From: Actinomycetospora soli
Lineage (GTDB): Bacteria > Actinomycetota > Actinomycetes > Mycobacteriales > Pseudonocardiaceae
Direction: 5' to 3'
Length of the DNA: 64,000 bases
NCBI RefSeq assembly: GCF_021026295.1
Contig: NZ_JAJNDA010000001.1
Coordinates: 434,001 to 498,000 of the forward strand
Shown here one piece after another: positions 24,644-34,129 of the stretch. The stretch's first letter is position 1; every line of letters begins with the position of its first letter. The notes under the pieces are model-generated. The model was not told the origin of the DNA. It searched no databases and saw only the letters and a list, made by a program, of their open reading frames with translations. A program made the position numbers and the translations under genes.

Positions 24644-25540
24644 ATGGCCGACCTGCTCAGCCACCCCACCGGCCGCCGCGCCCGGTTGCGCGAGCTGCTG
24701 GCGTCCGACCGGCCCGTCGTCGCGCCCGGCGCCTACGACGCCCTGTCCGCGCGCCTCGTGGAGCAGGCCGGCTTCGACGTCGTCTACATGACCGGCTTCG
24801 GCACCACCGCCTCGCTGCTGGGCCGGCCCGACGTCGGGCTCCTCGGGCAGGCCGAGATGGTCGACAACGCGCGGCGGATGGCGTCGGTGGTCGACGTGCC
24901 GCTGATCGCGGACGCGGACACCGGCTACGGCAACCCGATCAACGTCATCCGCACCGTCCGCGAGTACGAGCAGGCCGGGGTCGCCGCGCTGCACCTCGAG
25001 GACCAGGTGATGCCGAAGAAGTGCGGGCACCTCGCGGGCAAGGAGGTCGTCCCGCTCGAGGACATGACCGCGAAGATCCGGGCCGCCGTCGACGCCCGGA
25101 CCGACCCCGACCTCGTGCTCATCGCCCGCACCGACGCCGCGCAGTCCTTCGGCGTGGACGCGGCGATCGAACGCGCCCTCGCCTTCGCCGAGGCCGGCGC
25201 GGACGTGCTGTTCGTCGAGGCCCCCACCTCCGGCGACGACCTGGAGAAGGTCGCCTCCGCCCTGTCCGGGTACACGTTGCTGTTCAACGGCGCCGAGGGC
25301 GGCCGCACCCCGCTCCCGCCGCTGTCGCGGCTCACCGAGCTGGGCTTCTCGCTCGTGCTCTACCCCGTCTCGACGCTCCTGGCCGCCGCCTCCGGGATCC
25401 GCACGATGCTCGGCCACCTCGCCGAGCACGGCTCCCCCACCGGTCCCCTCGAGCAGCTGGACGTGTCCGGGCTCGACCAGTTCACCGAGATCGTCGGGAT
25501 TACCGAGGTGCGGGAGCTGGAGGCGCGCTACCGCTCGTGA
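24644..25540 (+). CDS. Isocitrate lyase / PEP mutase superfamily lyase
   Basis: This 298-residue enzyme has the superfamily hallmarks DADTGYG (90-96) for metal binding and KKCGHL with catalytic-loop Cys127, then RTDA and the substrate-barrel patch LFNGAEGGRTP. It may be a 2-methylisocitrate lyase-like, oxaloacetate decarboxylase-like or carboxyphosphonoenolpyruvate-mutase-like enzyme; sequence alone does not decide. It is expressed divergently from the RutA operon under probable shared GntR control. It may act on the C3/C4 fragment left after ring cleavage (inference). The 3' end overlaps the DUF305 gene by 41 bases. Confidence 0.85.
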   Translation: MADLLSHPTGRRARLRELLASDRPVVAPGAYDALSARLVEQAGFDVVYMTGFGTTASLLGRPDVGLLGQAEMVDNARRMASVVDVPLIADADTGYGNPINVIRTVREYEQAGVAALHLEDQVMPKKCGHLAGKEVVPLEDMTAKIRAAVDARTDPDLVLIARTDAAQSFGVDAAIERALAFAEAGADVLFVEAPTSGDDLEKVASALSGYTLLFNGAEGGRTPLPPLSRLTELGFSLVLYPVSTLLAAASGIRTMLGHLAEHGSPTGPLEQLDVSGLDQFTEIVGITEVRELEARYRS

Positions 25541-26051
25541 GCGCTCCCCGCATGCGGTCGATCTCGGCCTGCTGGGTGCGCGTCAGCGTCCGGGCGAACT
25601 CGGTGAGCGCCCCGCCCGGGTAGTCGCGCGCCATCGTGATCGCCCCCTCGTGGTGGGCGATCATCGTCTGCAGCCAGCGCCGGTCGAAGTCGGCGCCGCT
25701 GCTGCTGCGCAGTCCCTGGAGCGTGGCGGCGTCGGCCATACCGGGCATGTCGTGCATGTCGTGCATGTCGTGGTGCATCGCCGTCGGCGCGGCCCCGCCG
25801 CGCAGCGCGAGGAGGCCCTGGAGCTGGCCGATCTCCTCGACCTGCTCGCGGTCGATGCGGAACGCGAGGTCGGAGACGGTGGGGTCGGTGGTCCGCCCCG
25901 CCACCAGCGCCGAGAGCTCGAGGGCCTGCTGGTGGTGCGGGATCATCATCGCCGCGAACGCGACGTCGGGGTCGTTCCCGACGGCGGGGGCCGCCGCGCA
26001 ACCCGCCGTCAGGACGAGCAGGACCAGGAACGCGCGGAGCACGGAGGCCAC
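25500..26051 (-). CDS. DUF305 lipoprotein with Met/His-rich loop
   Basis: The 183-residue product starts with a lipoprotein signal (VLLVLTAGC), then a DUF305 four-helix domain seen in FAAMMIPHHQQALELS and, in a second half, QTMIAHHEGAITMARD. Between them is HHDMHDMHDMPGM, a Met/His-rich stretch suggesting copper or other soft-metal binding. DUF305 proteins are ferritin-like surface proteins, some linked to copper. GTG 26051 is the likely start. It overlaps the lyase gene end by 41 bases and is divergent from the HdeD-like gene. Confidence 0.8.
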   Translation of the reverse strand: MASVLRAFLVLLVLTAGCAAAPAVGNDPDVAFAAMMIPHHQQALELSALVAGRTTDPTVSDLAFRIDREQVEEIGQLQGLLALRGGAAPTAMHHDMHDMHDMPGMADAATLQGLRSSSGADFDRRWLQTMIAHHEGAITMARDYPGGALTEFARTLTRTQQAEIDRMRGALTSGSAPPAPAPR

Positions 26052-26117
26052 CCTGCCCGATCACGTGTGGGCGCGCCGTGCTGGTGCGGACACGCCGCAC
26101 GGTGTACGCAACGAGGC

Positions 26118-26660
26118 GTGACCTCCTCGATCGACCTGCGTCAGGTGTCCAAGCGCTGGGGCTGGATCCTCGCCGACGGCATCCTCGGGGTGATCGTCGG
26201 TCTGATCGCCCTCGTGTTCCCCATCGCCACCGTGCTGGTCCTGGCGGTCTTCCTCGGGATCGGCCTGCTGATCTCCGGGGTCATCGAGGCCACCGTCGCA
26301 CTGCGCGTGCAGCACGGCGCGCCGGGCCGCTGGTGGGTGGTGATCTTCGGGGTCATGACCGCGCTCGCCGGCATCCTCGTGATCTTCTTCCCGGGCACCG
26401 GGGTGACGATCATGGTCGTCGGCCTGCTGCTCTGGTTCCTCTTCGCCGGGATCAACGACCTCTTCGTCGCCGCCCGGTCGAAGGAGCACCGCGGCTGGAA
26501 CATCGGCATGGGCGTGCTCGCCCTGCTCGCCGCGGTGATCCTGCTGTTCTCGCCGGGCGCGGCGGTCGGCACGATCGCGCTGCTCGCCGGGTTCGGGTTC
26601 CTGCTGCGCGGCGCGTCCGAGATCGGCCTCGCCCTGAGCCTGCGCCGCGCCTCCCGCTGA
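26118..26660 (+). CDS. HdeD-like (DUF308) membrane protein
   Basis: This 180-residue membrane protein has six predicted helices in an internal repeat. Each repeat shows the DUF308 rhythm (GILGVIVGLIALVFP, ALAGILVIFFPGTG, LALLAAVILLFSPGAA). HdeD of E. coli is linked to acid resistance, but many actinobacterial members have unknown roles. GTG 26118 is the best start. It is divergent from the DUF305 lipoprotein over 66 bases. Confidence 0.8.
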   Translation: MTSSIDLRQVSKRWGWILADGILGVIVGLIALVFPIATVLVLAVFLGIGLLISGVIEATVALRVQHGAPGRWWVVIFGVMTALAGILVIFFPGTGVTIMVVGLLLWFLFAGINDLFVAARSKEHRGWNIGMGVLALLAAVILLFSPGAAVGTIALLAGFGFLLRGASEIGLALSLRRASR

Positions 26661-26751
26661 CCGGTCCCACCCGAACGGACCACGCCACGAGCACGGCGAC
26701 CCTGCCTACGGTGATCGTCGTCCCGGCCCCGGCTCCGAGGAGGACCCCGAG

Positions 26752-26976
26752 ATGATCGAGCAGGACACCACCGGTCTGACGCACGTCGCCACCTTCTGCG
26801 GCCAGTGCAACTGCGGCTGCCCGGAGCTCTACCTCGACCCGGCCGCGGACGAGGACCGCCGCGTCGTCATCACCGACGACTTCGGCCAGCGCATCCAGAT
26901 GAGCCTCGGCCAGCTCGCCGACCTCGTCGCCGACGCCCGCAACGGGGTGCTCGACGAGGTGCTGGCACAGGCCTGA
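26752..26976 (+). CDS. Small protein with CxxCxCxC motif
   Basis: The 74-residue protein has FCGQCNCGCPELYLD near its start (C16, C19, C21, C23), a likely metal or iron-sulfur ligand cluster. An ordered region follows (VVITDDFGQRIQMSLGQLADL). ATG 26752 follows GAGGAGGACCCC. I do not recognise a named family, though the motif style is widespread in actinomycetes. It is followed by a perfect 22-bp hairpin. Confidence 0.65.
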   Translation: MIEQDTTGLTHVATFCGQCNCGCPELYLDPAADEDRRVVITDDFGQRIQMSLGQLADLVADARNGVLDEVLAQA

Positions 26977-26993
26977 CCCGGCACCCCCCGGAC

Positions 26994-27048
26994 CCGGACG
27001 GACGACGCGTTCGTGCGGCGAGAGGCCACGAACGCGTCGTCCGTCCGG
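26994..27048. terminator. Perfect 22-bp hairpin between convergent genes
   Basis: The arms 26994-27015 and 27027-27048 are exactly complementary over 22 bases with an 11-base loop. The inner arm is CACGAACGCGTCGT and the outer arm CCGTCCGG. It separates a plus-strand gene (ending 26976) from a minus-strand gene (ending 27059), a good place for a bidirectional terminator. GAGGCCACGAACG is shared with the repeat inside the XRE gene at 1158-1210. Confidence 0.8.
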
Positions 27049-27058
27049 TGTGGGACGC

Positions 27059-28738
27059 CTACGTGCCCCGCAGCTCGCGGCGCAGCAGCTTCCCGGTGAC
27101 CGTCTTCGGCAACTCGTCCCGCAGCTCGATCTGCCGCGGGTACTTGTAGGCCGACATGCGCTCCTTGCAGAACGCGATGAGCTCGTCGGGCTCCACCGAC
27201 TGCCCCGGCCGCAGCGAGACGAACGCCTTGACCGTCTCGCCCCGGTACTCGTCCGGGACCCCGACGACGGCCGCCTCGCGGACCGCCGGGTGCTCGTAGA
27301 GCACGTCCTCGACCTCCCGCGGCCAGACCTTGTAGCCGCCCGCGTTGATCTGGTCCTTCTTACGGTCGACGACGTAGAACCAGCCCTCGGCGTCCATGTA
27401 GCCGACGTCGCCGGTCTTGAGCTCGACGACGCCGCCGGGCCCGCGCAGCGCCTTCTCGGTCTCCTCGGGCTTGCCCCAGTAGGCCGGCACCACCTGCGGG
27501 CCGCGGGTGGTGATCTCCCCGACCTCGCCCACGTCGGCCTCCGTGCCGTCGTCGCGCACGATCCGCACGACGGTGTCGAAGATCGGCACCCCCACCGACA
27601 GCGCGCCCGAGGTCTCGTCGACCGGCGCCGTGGCGCCCAGCGGCACCCCGTGCGACGGCGAGTTGGTCTCGGTCAGCCCGTAGAAGTTGTGGATGTAGTG
27701 GCCGAACTGGTCCTGGAACGCCTTGACCGTCGACGGCGGGATCGGCGCGCCACCCGAGTACACCTTGACCATGGACGAGAGCGCGTCCCGGTCCACGCCG
27801 GGCGCGTTCATCATCGCGATGAACACCGTGATCGAGCCGATCGAGAACGTCGGCCGGTGCTCCCGGATCGCGTCGACCACGACGCCGGGCTCGAAGCGGT
27901 AGGCCAGCACGAGCGGGCAGGGCAGCAGCAGCGCGATCGCCATGTGCCCCACGACCCCGGTGATGTGGAACAGCGGGGCGACCCCGAACACCGAGTCCTC
28001 GCGGGCGAGCTGGATCCAGTCCCGGTAGGTCTGCGCGTTGAACACGATGTTGGCGTGCGTGTTCATCGCGCCCTTGGGCGGACCCGTCGTGCCGCTCGTG
28101 TAGCCGAGGAAGGCCACGTCGTCGCCCGTCAGCGTCACCGGCTCCGGCGTCCGGCCCCGGAACCGCCCGAGCACCGTCGTCAGGTCCTCGGCACCGTCGC
28201 AGTCGACCCGCTCCATGTCCCGGAAGAGGCGCTCGTCGTGCCGGGTCTGGAACTCCAGCGGCGACGTGGTGAAGGCGATGCGGACGCTCGTGTTCGGCAC
28301 GACCTCGCTCGCGATCGCCCACAGGTCCTCCTGCGCGACGATCGCCGTCGCCGCGCAGTCGGTGAGGATGGTCGTGAGCTCGCGCTGGCGCGACATCGGG
28401 TTGACGCTGACGACGATGCCGCCGGCCTTCCACGTCCCGATCACGACCGCCAGCACCTGCGGGATGTTCTGCAGGTAGGTGGCGAGGCGGTCGCCCCGGG
28501 CGAAGCCGCGCTCGGTCAGCGCGACGGCGAACGCGTCGGAGAGCTCGTCGAGCTCGCGCATGGTCAGGGTGCCGTCGAAGTAGCGGACGATCTCGCAGTC
28601 CGGGTCGCGCTCCAGGGCGGCCCGGAACATGTCCAGCGCGCTCGCGAACTCGATGGTGACGGCGCCGTGGTTGTAGTCGTCGCGGTAGCGCGCGAGCCAC
28701 GGCTTCGACTCGTACGCGGACGACTGCGTGGTCGTCAT
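27059..28738 (-). CDS. Acyl-CoA synthetase (AMP-forming)
   Basis: The 559-residue ANL-superfamily enzyme activates a carboxylic acid with ATP and CoA. It has the AMP-binding motif YTSGTTGPPKG, NFYGLTETNSPS, and the hinge and C-terminal motifs GDVGYMDAEGWFYVVDRKKD and PKTVTGKLLRREL, whose last Lys is catalytic. Overall it resembles medium- or long-chain/aryl acid ligases. The start overlaps the cyclase-family gene by four bases, giving a cyclase-ligase operon likely to activate the acid released by the upstream enzyme (inference). Confidence 0.9.
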   Translation of the reverse strand: MTTTQSSAYESKPWLARYRDDYNHGAVTIEFASALDMFRAALERDPDCEIVRYFDGTLTMRELDELSDAFAVALTERGFARGDRLATYLQNIPQVLAVVIGTWKAGGIVVSVNPMSRQRELTTILTDCAATAIVAQEDLWAIASEVVPNTSVRIAFTTSPLEFQTRHDERLFRDMERVDCDGAEDLTTVLGRFRGRTPEPVTLTGDDVAFLGYTSGTTGPPKGAMNTHANIVFNAQTYRDWIQLAREDSVFGVAPLFHITGVVGHMAIALLLPCPLVLAYRFEPGVVVDAIREHRPTFSIGSITVFIAMMNAPGVDRDALSSMVKVYSGGAPIPPSTVKAFQDQFGHYIHNFYGLTETNSPSHGVPLGATAPVDETSGALSVGVPIFDTVVRIVRDDGTEADVGEVGEITTRGPQVVPAYWGKPEETEKALRGPGGVVELKTGDVGYMDAEGWFYVVDRKKDQINAGGYKVWPREVEDVLYEHPAVREAAVVGVPDEYRGETVKAFVSLRPGQSVEPDELIAFCKERMSAYKYPRQIELRDELPKTVTGKLLRRELRGT

Positions 28739-29697
28739 CGGATCACCACCGGGTTGACGGGCGACCCGGTCGCCTCGTGGATCTTCAGCGGGGCGGCGGT
28801 GTAGAGGAAGTCCCAGCGCCCGTCCGCGGCGCACGCGTCGGCGAGGTCGTCGAGCCAGATGATCTCGGCGAGGCTGACGCCCAGGTTGCGCAGCAGCGAT
28901 GCGTGCAGCGGCAGGAGCACCCCGGTCTCCGGGTCGGCGGTGACCTCGTTGGCGATCGTGTCCGTGACGAGGTTCGGGATCTCCTTGTTCTGGAACCACT
29001 CGACGAGCTCGCGGGAGTAGGTCAGGCCCGGCTCCACGAAGTCGTCGTAGAACTCCTCGGCGGGCGTCGCGTAGAAGTACTTCAGGAAGCCCGTGCGCAC
29101 GAGCAGGATGTCGCGGTCCTCGATCGAGGTGCCCTGCTTCGCCGCCGCCTCCTCGAGGTCGGTGTGGGTGAACGTCTCGCCCTTGTCCAGCCACTCCTTG
29201 CCGCGGTGGCGTGCCATGTCGATGAGCACGCCGCGGCCGGCGATGCCGCGCTCGGCGATCGGCAGGACCGAGGCCCAGCTCATGCCGCCGCCGTTCGTGG
29301 TGTCGGCGGACCGGCCGTTCCACAGCGTGTCGTCGTACCAGGCGTGGCCGAGCGCGTCGTACTGCGACGACCCCTGGAGGAAGATCTCGGCCTTGTCGTC
29401 GGTCGCGCGGATCCCGCCCGGGAACGACGGGCCCTGCCCCGACTCGAACAGCTCCTGGTCCCACACCATCTCGCGCTTGATGCCCTCACGGCCCGGGAAG
29501 ACCGGGTCGCCGTGCGGATGTCCCATCGGGCACTGCAGCGTGAAGACCTGGCCGTTCTTCACACTGGCGACCCCGCGAAGCACCTGGGCGGCGTCGAGGT
29601 AGTTGAGCGAGCCGACCTCGTCGTCGTCGCCCCACTTGCCCCAGTTCTTCGGGGGGTTGTCCCCGAGCAGCTCCGCCATCGAGGGTGCGTCGGCCAT
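28735..29697 (-). CDS. Cyclase-family hydrolase (kynurenine formamidase-like)
   Basis: This 320-residue enzyme resembles the putative cyclase/kynurenine formamidase family. It has NWGKWGDDDEVGSLNYL near the N-terminus, QYDALGHAWYDDTLWNG in the metal-binding region, and IIWLDDLADACAADGRWDF near the C-terminus. Members hydrolyse amides, lactones or cyclic substrates using Zn or Mn. Coupled by ATGA to the acyl-CoA synthetase, it may open a cyclic substrate to an acid that the ligase activates. Confidence 0.8.
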   Translation of the reverse strand: MADAPSMAELLGDNPPKNWGKWGDDDEVGSLNYLDAAQVLRGVASVKNGQVFTLQCPMGHPHGDPVFPGREGIKREMVWDQELFESGQGPSFPGGIRATDDKAEIFLQGSSQYDALGHAWYDDTLWNGRSADTTNGGGMSWASVLPIAERGIAGRGVLIDMARHRGKEWLDKGETFTHTDLEEAAAKQGTSIEDRDILLVRTGFLKYFYATPAEEFYDDFVEPGLTYSRELVEWFQNKEIPNLVTDTIANEVTADPETGVLLPLHASLLRNLGVSLAEIIWLDDLADACAADGRWDFLYTAAPLKIHEATGSPVNPVVIR

Positions 29698-29734
29698 CGT
29701 CTGTCTCCTCGTCGTCGAGTGCGTGACCCGGGTC

Positions 29735-30502
29735 TCACGGTGCCATGCGCATGCGGCGGCGGGAAGCGAGCAGCGGAATGGATTCGATCTTCTCGTCGGT
29801 GAGCTCGTCCCAGGCGATCGCGGGGTCGTGCCGGGCGTCCCGACGGCACGTGTGGGTGCGTTCCGGCGTCACCAGGAGGTCCAGCGCGACGTCGTGGTCG
29901 ACGGTCGGGATCGCGTCCACGACCTGCAGCTCGTGCACCGTCGTGACGACGGGGGTGTCCCGCCCGACGAGCCCCGCCGCGAAGGCGACCGCGTACTCGA
30001 GGTCGGAGAACCCGCCGCCCTTGCCGAGGCGGGCGCCGTCCTCGGTGACTGCGACGCAGCCGGCGACGACGAGGTCCACCGGCTCCAGGTCCTCCACCGC
30101 CACCGTGCGACCCGCCGCGCTCGCGCCCTTGATCGACGACGCCTGGCGCGGGGTCCGGCCGCCGAGGTCGTCGGGGTCCAGCAGGAAGAACGGGTGCTCC
30201 TCGGCCAGGCGCGGGACCGCCATGTAGACCGTCTTGCCGTCCTCGAGCGCGCGCTGCCGCACGGGCCACTGCGCGGAGTCCGGGTTGCACTTGAGTGTGC
30301 GGGCGTTCTGCCAGACGTCGGTGTCGCGGAGCCGCTCGGCCGCCTTCTCCGCGCCGACGAAGTTCGGGATCCGGTTGCGCGCCCCGGGGAACCGCGCCTG
30401 CTTCTCCTCGGACAGGCGCGCCCACACCTGCTCGCGCAGCTCCTGCTTCGCGGCGAGGGTCGCGGGGTCGCCCCCGGCGTCGTGGTCGTGGGCCTTCGGC
30501 AT
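29735..30502 (-). CDS. 5-formyltetrahydrofolate cyclo-ligase family protein
   Basis: The 255-residue protein belongs to the 5-FCL/MTHFS-like family. It starts with a helical [20 protein letters not shown] segment, then has [20 protein letters not shown] and the glycine loop [16 protein letters not shown]. True MTHFS enzymes are shorter (near 190 residues) and remove futile 5-formyl-THF; this longer branch may have another substrate. It precedes the cyclase gene by 37 bases on the same strand, so may be in that operon. Confidence 0.75.
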   Translation of the reverse strand: MPKAHDHDAGGDPATLAAKQELREQVWARLSEEKQARFPGARNRIPNFVGAEKAAERLRDTDVWQNARTLKCNPDSAQWPVRQRALEDGKTVYMAVPRLAEEHPFFLLDPDDLGGRTPRQASSIKGASAAGRTVAVEDLEPVDLVVAGCVAVTEDGARLGKGGGFSDLEYAVAFAAGLVGRDTPVVTTVHELQVVDAIPTVDHDVALDLLVTPERTHTCRRDARHDPAIAWDELTDEKIESIPLLASRRRMRMAP

Positions 30503-30546
30503 GCCCGGATCCTCGCGCGCCGGCGAGCCCGTCCCCGCCTGCCACC

Positions 30547-30581
30547 CCGCGGAACCGGTGCGACCGGTCCCGGTTCCGCGG
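30547..30581. promoter_or_regulatory. 12-bp perfect inverted repeat in a divergent promoter region
   Basis: CCGCGGAACCGG (30547-30558) and CCGGTTCCGCGG (30570-30581) form a perfect stem with an 11-base loop. It lies between the divergent 5-FCL-like and aldo/keto reductase genes. That location favours an operator or attenuator over a terminator. No neighbouring regulator gene is evident. Confidence 0.5.
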
Positions 30582-30671
30582 CCTGTCTCGCGCTCCCGGG
30601 CGACGGTCGGTCACCGCCGACCGACGGCCGGACGCGGGATTGGGTGCTCACGCCCGGAGGCATCCGCCCCG

Positions 30672-31511
30672 ATGAGCATCCCGACGACGGCCCTCCCCGA
30701 CGGCACGCCCGTCCCGGTCCTCGGGGCCGGGACCTGGCACTACGCGGAGGACCCGACCCGCCGTCGGGACGAGATCGCCTCCCTGCACGCCGCGCTGGAC
30801 GAGGGGATCACCCTCGTCGACACCGCCGAGATGTACGCCGACGGCGGCGCGCAGGAACTCGTCGGCGAGGCCCTGGCCGGACGGCGGGACGAGGCGTTCG
30901 TGGTGGACAAGGTCCTGCCCTCGAACGCCTCGCGGCGGGGCACCGTCGAGGCCGCCGAGCGTGCCCTGCGACGGCTGCGTACCGACCGGATCGACCTGTA
31001 CCTGCTGCACTGGCGGGGGCGACACCCGCTCGCCGAGACCGTCACCGCCTTCGAGGAGCTGCAGGCCGCCGGGAAGATCGGCGCGTGGGGCGTCAGCAAC
31101 CTCGACACCGACGACCTCGAGGAGCTGGTCGGGCTCGCCGCCGGCCGCGCCGTGGCCACCGACCAGGTCCTCTACAACCTCACGCGGCGCGGCCCCGAGT
31201 ACGACCTGCTCCCCTGGTGCGCCGAGCACACCGTCCCCGTGATGGCCTACTCCCCCGTCGAGCAGGGCCGGCTCCTCGGCGCCCCCGCGCTGCGCACCGT
31301 GGCGGACCGGCACGGTGCGACGCCCGCCCAGGTCGCGCTCGCGTGGGTCCTGCGGCGGCCGGGCACGATCGCGATCCCCAAGACCGCGACGCCGGAGCGC
31401 ATCGTCGAGAACCGCGGCGCCCTCGACGTGCACCTCACCGACGACGACCTCGCGGAGCTCGACCGGGCCTTCCCGCCCCCGGACCGCAAGCGCGCGCTCG
31501 AGCTCCTCTGA
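30672..31511 (+). CDS. Aldo/keto reductase (2,5-diketo-gluconate reductase-like)
   Basis: This 279-residue AKR has the full tetrad: D50 and Y55 ([11 protein letters not shown]), K80 (VVDKVLPSN) and H113 (LYLLHWRG). NADPH-binding residues follow in [16 protein letters not shown]. It probably reduces aldehydes or ketones in the cytoplasm; the exact substrate is unknown. It is divergent from the 5-FCL-like gene and convergent with the SDR gene, with only 13 bases between the stops. Confidence 0.88.
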   Translation: MSIPTTALPDGTPVPVLGAGTWHYAEDPTRRRDEIASLHAALDEGITLVDTAEMYADGGAQELVGEALAGRRDEAFVVDKVLPSNASRRGTVEAAERALRRLRTDRIDLYLLHWRGRHPLAETVTAFEELQAAGKIGAWGVSNLDTDDLEELVGLAAGRAVATDQVLYNLTRRGPEYDLLPWCAEHTVPVMAYSPVEQGRLLGAPALRTVADRHGATPAQVALAWVLRRPGTIAIPKTATPERIVENRGALDVHLTDDDLAELDRAFPPPDRKRALELL

Positions 31512-31524
31512 GGACGACGGCGGG

Positions 31525-32295
31525 CTACAGCAGCCCCGCGTCCATCCCGCCGTCGAGGACCAGCTCGCTCCCGGTGCACCACGAGGACCGCTCCGAGGCG
31601 AAGAACAGGGCCGCCTCGGCCACCTCGTCGGGTCGGCCGTACCGCCCCTGCTTCTGGGCGATGAGCTCGTCGAACCCGCCCGAGGGCAGCCCCAGGGCGG
31701 CCTCGAACCCGGGACGGGCGGCGGTCACGAGGTCGGTGTCGATGAACCCGGGGAGCACCGTGTTCACGCGGACGCCGTAGGGGCGCAGCTCGACGGCAGC
31801 GGTCTTGGTCAGGTTGACCACGCCCGCCTTCGCCGCGGCGTAGTGCCCGATCAGCGGCGAGCCCGCGTGGGCGGTGATCGACCCGATCGTGACGATGCTG
31901 CCGCCGCCCGCGGCGATGATCGCGGGAGCCGCGTGGCGCAGGGACAGGAACACCCCGTCGAGGTTGACCGAGACCACGTCGCGCCAGGCCGCGAGGTCCA
32001 TCTGCACCAGCGGCAGCGGCGCGCCGACCCCGGCGTTCGGCACCATCACGTGCAGCGCGCCGCACTGCTCCACGGTGCGTTCGACGAGCGCGGCGACCTG
32101 CTCCTCGGACCGGACGTCGCACGCGATCGCCACCGCGCCGGGCAGGCCCTCCGCCACCGCGCCGGCCGCGTCCGCGTCGAGGTCCGAGACGACGACGGTC
32201 GCGCCGGCGGCGGCGAAGCGGGTCGCGATCGCCCGCCCCAGCCCCTTCCCCGCCCCGGTGACCACCGCGACCCTGCCCTCGAGCTCCGTCGACAT
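31525..32295 (-). CDS. Short-chain dehydrogenase/reductase
   Basis: This 256-residue classical SDR has the cofactor motif TGAGKGLG (13-20), NAG (87-89), catalytic Ser139 (TIGSITAH) and YAAAK with Y152 and K156. Cofactor preference (NAD(H)) is suggested by VVVSDLDAD, with Asp after strand 2. It acts on an alcohol or ketone; the substrate is unknown. The gene stands alone and is convergent with the AKR gene. Confidence 0.88.
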   Translation of the reverse strand: MSTELEGRVAVVTGAGKGLGRAIATRFAAAGATVVVSDLDADAAGAVAEGLPGAVAIACDVRSEEQVAALVERTVEQCGALHVMVPNAGVGAPLPLVQMDLAAWRDVVSVNLDGVFLSLRHAAPAIIAAGGGSIVTIGSITAHAGSPLIGHYAAAKAGVVNLTKTAAVELRPYGVRVNTVLPGFIDTDLVTAARPGFEAALGLPSGGFDELIAQKQGRYGRPDEVAEAALFFASERSSWCTGSELVLDGGMDAGLL

Positions 32296-32466
32296 CGCAC
32301 ACCTCCGATCGGGCGCGACCGATCGGCCGCGCGGAGCGCGACGCTAGAGGTCCGTCTGTGACCCACGCCATGTCCCCCGGGTACCAACCCGACGCCCGGG
32401 GTTGTGCCGTCGGCCCGACCCGCGGCGCACCTACCGACGGGTAGCCCGACGTGCTTCGATCGGGCC

Positions 32467-34083
32467 ATGGCGCCCACCCACGTCGTGACCAACCAGGCTC
32501 CCGACCTCGTCGGGTTCGACGCGGCCGCCGACCCGCCGCTGCTCGAGGCCCTCGAGCGCGAGGGCGCGGGGTGGGCGCTCGACGAGCTGCACGAGACCGG
32601 CCGCCGGGTCGGCAGCGCCGAGGTCCGGGCGTGGGCCGACGCCGCGCACCGCAACGAGCCGGTGCTGCGGACGCACGACCGGATCGGGAACCGGATCGAC
32701 GAGGTCGACTACGACCCGGGCTACCACGCGCTGCTCGGCGAGGCCGTGTCCCGCGGGTTCGCCGGCGCGGTGTGGGAGGGCCGGCCGGGACAGCACGTCG
32801 CGCGGGCGGCCGGGTTCCTCGTCTGGTCCCAGGCCGAGGCCGGCCACGGCTGTCCGGTGTCGATGACGCACGCCGTGGTGCCGGCTCTCCGGGCCGCTCC
32901 GGAGCTGTTCGCGCAGTACGGGCCGGGGCTCATGGCGCGGAGCTACGAGCCCGGCCTGACCGACCCGGCGTCGAAGTCGGGCCTGCTGGCGGGCATGGGC
33001 ATGACCGAGAAGCAGGGCGGCTCGGACGTCCGCACCAACACGACCACCGCGACCCCGAACGCCGACGGCACCTGGTCGCTCACCGGGCACAAGTGGTTCA
33101 CGAGCGCCCCGATGTGCGACGTGTTCCTCGTGCTGGCGCAGACGGCGGCGGGCGTCACCTGCTTCCTCGTGCCGCGGGTCCTGCCCGACGGGACGCGGAA
33201 CCCGTTCGCGATCCAGCGGCTCAAGGACAAGCTCGGCAACCGGTCGAACGCCTCGAGCGAACCCGAGTTCGACGGGACGGTCGGCTTCCGTGTCGGCGAC
33301 GAGGGCCGCGGGGTCCGGACGATCATCGAGATGGTCGCGTGCACCCGGCTCGACAACGCCCTCGGCTCGGCCGCCGGGATGCGCGACGCCGTCCGCCGGG
33401 CGGTCTGGCACGCGCGGCACCGGTGCGCGTTCGGCGCCGCCCTGATCGACAAGCCGCTGATGCGCGCGGTGCTGGCGGACCTGACGGTGGAGTCGGAGGC
33501 GGCGGTCGCGCTGGCGATGCGGTTGGCGGGCGCGCAGGACCGGGCCGCCGACGACGAGCACGAGGCCGCGTTCCGGCGGATCGGCGTCACCCTGGGCAAG
33601 TACTGGATCTGCAAGCGCCAGACGGCCGTGGTCGGCGAGGCGCTGGAGTGCCTGGGCGGGAACGGGTTCGTCGAGGAGTCGGGGATGCCGCGGCTGTTCC
33701 GCGAGTCGCCCCTGAACTCGATCTGGGAGGGCTCCGGCAACGTCAACGCCCTCGACCTGCTCCGGGTCCTCGCCCGCGAGCCCGCCGCGGTCGACGCGTA
33801 CCGCACGGAGGTCGAGCTCGCCGCCGGTGCCGACCACCGGCTCGACGCGGCGTGGAAGGCCGTCCAGGACGACCTGCGCGACGTCTCCGAGGACCGCGCC
33901 CGCTGGCTCTCCGAGCGGCTCGCGATCGTGCTGCAGGGGTCGCTGCTCGTGCGCCACGCGCCCACGGCCGTCGCGGACGCCTTCGTCGGTTCGCGGGTCG
34001 CCGGCGATCACGGCGCCGCCTTCGGGACGCTCCCCCGGGGCGTCGACGTCGACGGCGTCCTCGCCCGGGTCCCCCTCGGCTGA
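32467..34083 (+). CDS. AidB-like acyl-CoA dehydrogenase
   Basis: The 538-residue flavoprotein matches the AidB branch rather than ordinary 380-residue acyl-CoA dehydrogenases. Its signatures are GMTEKQGGSDVRTN, GHKWFTSAPMCD, and LECLGGNGFVEESGMPRLFR then NSIWEGSGNV. In E. coli AidB is induced by alkylation, binds DNA and shows weak isovaleryl-CoA dehydrogenase activity. The physiological reaction here is uncertain. It is a single transcription unit with a repeat cluster downstream. Confidence 0.85.
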   Translation: MAPTHVVTNQAPDLVGFDAAADPPLLEALEREGAGWALDELHETGRRVGSAEVRAWADAAHRNEPVLRTHDRIGNRIDEVDYDPGYHALLGEAVSRGFAGAVWEGRPGQHVARAAGFLVWSQAEAGHGCPVSMTHAVVPALRAAPELFAQYGPGLMARSYEPGLTDPASKSGLLAGMGMTEKQGGSDVRTNTTTATPNADGTWSLTGHKWFTSAPMCDVFLVLAQTAAGVTCFLVPRVLPDGTRNPFAIQRLKDKLGNRSNASSEPEFDGTVGFRVGDEGRGVRTIIEMVACTRLDNALGSAAGMRDAVRRAVWHARHRCAFGAALIDKPLMRAVLADLTVESEAAVALAMRLAGAQDRAADDEHEAAFRRIGVTLGKYWICKRQTAVVGEALECLGGNGFVEESGMPRLFRESPLNSIWEGSGNVNALDLLRVLAREPAAVDAYRTEVELAAGADHRLDAAWKAVQDDLRDVSEDRARWLSERLAIVLQGSLLVRHAPTAVADAFVGSRVAGDHGAAFGTLPRGVDVDGVLARVPLG

Positions 34084-34129
34084 CCCTTCCCGACGGCGGG
34101 TCGCGCGCGTCGGTCCCGGGGCCCGGTGG

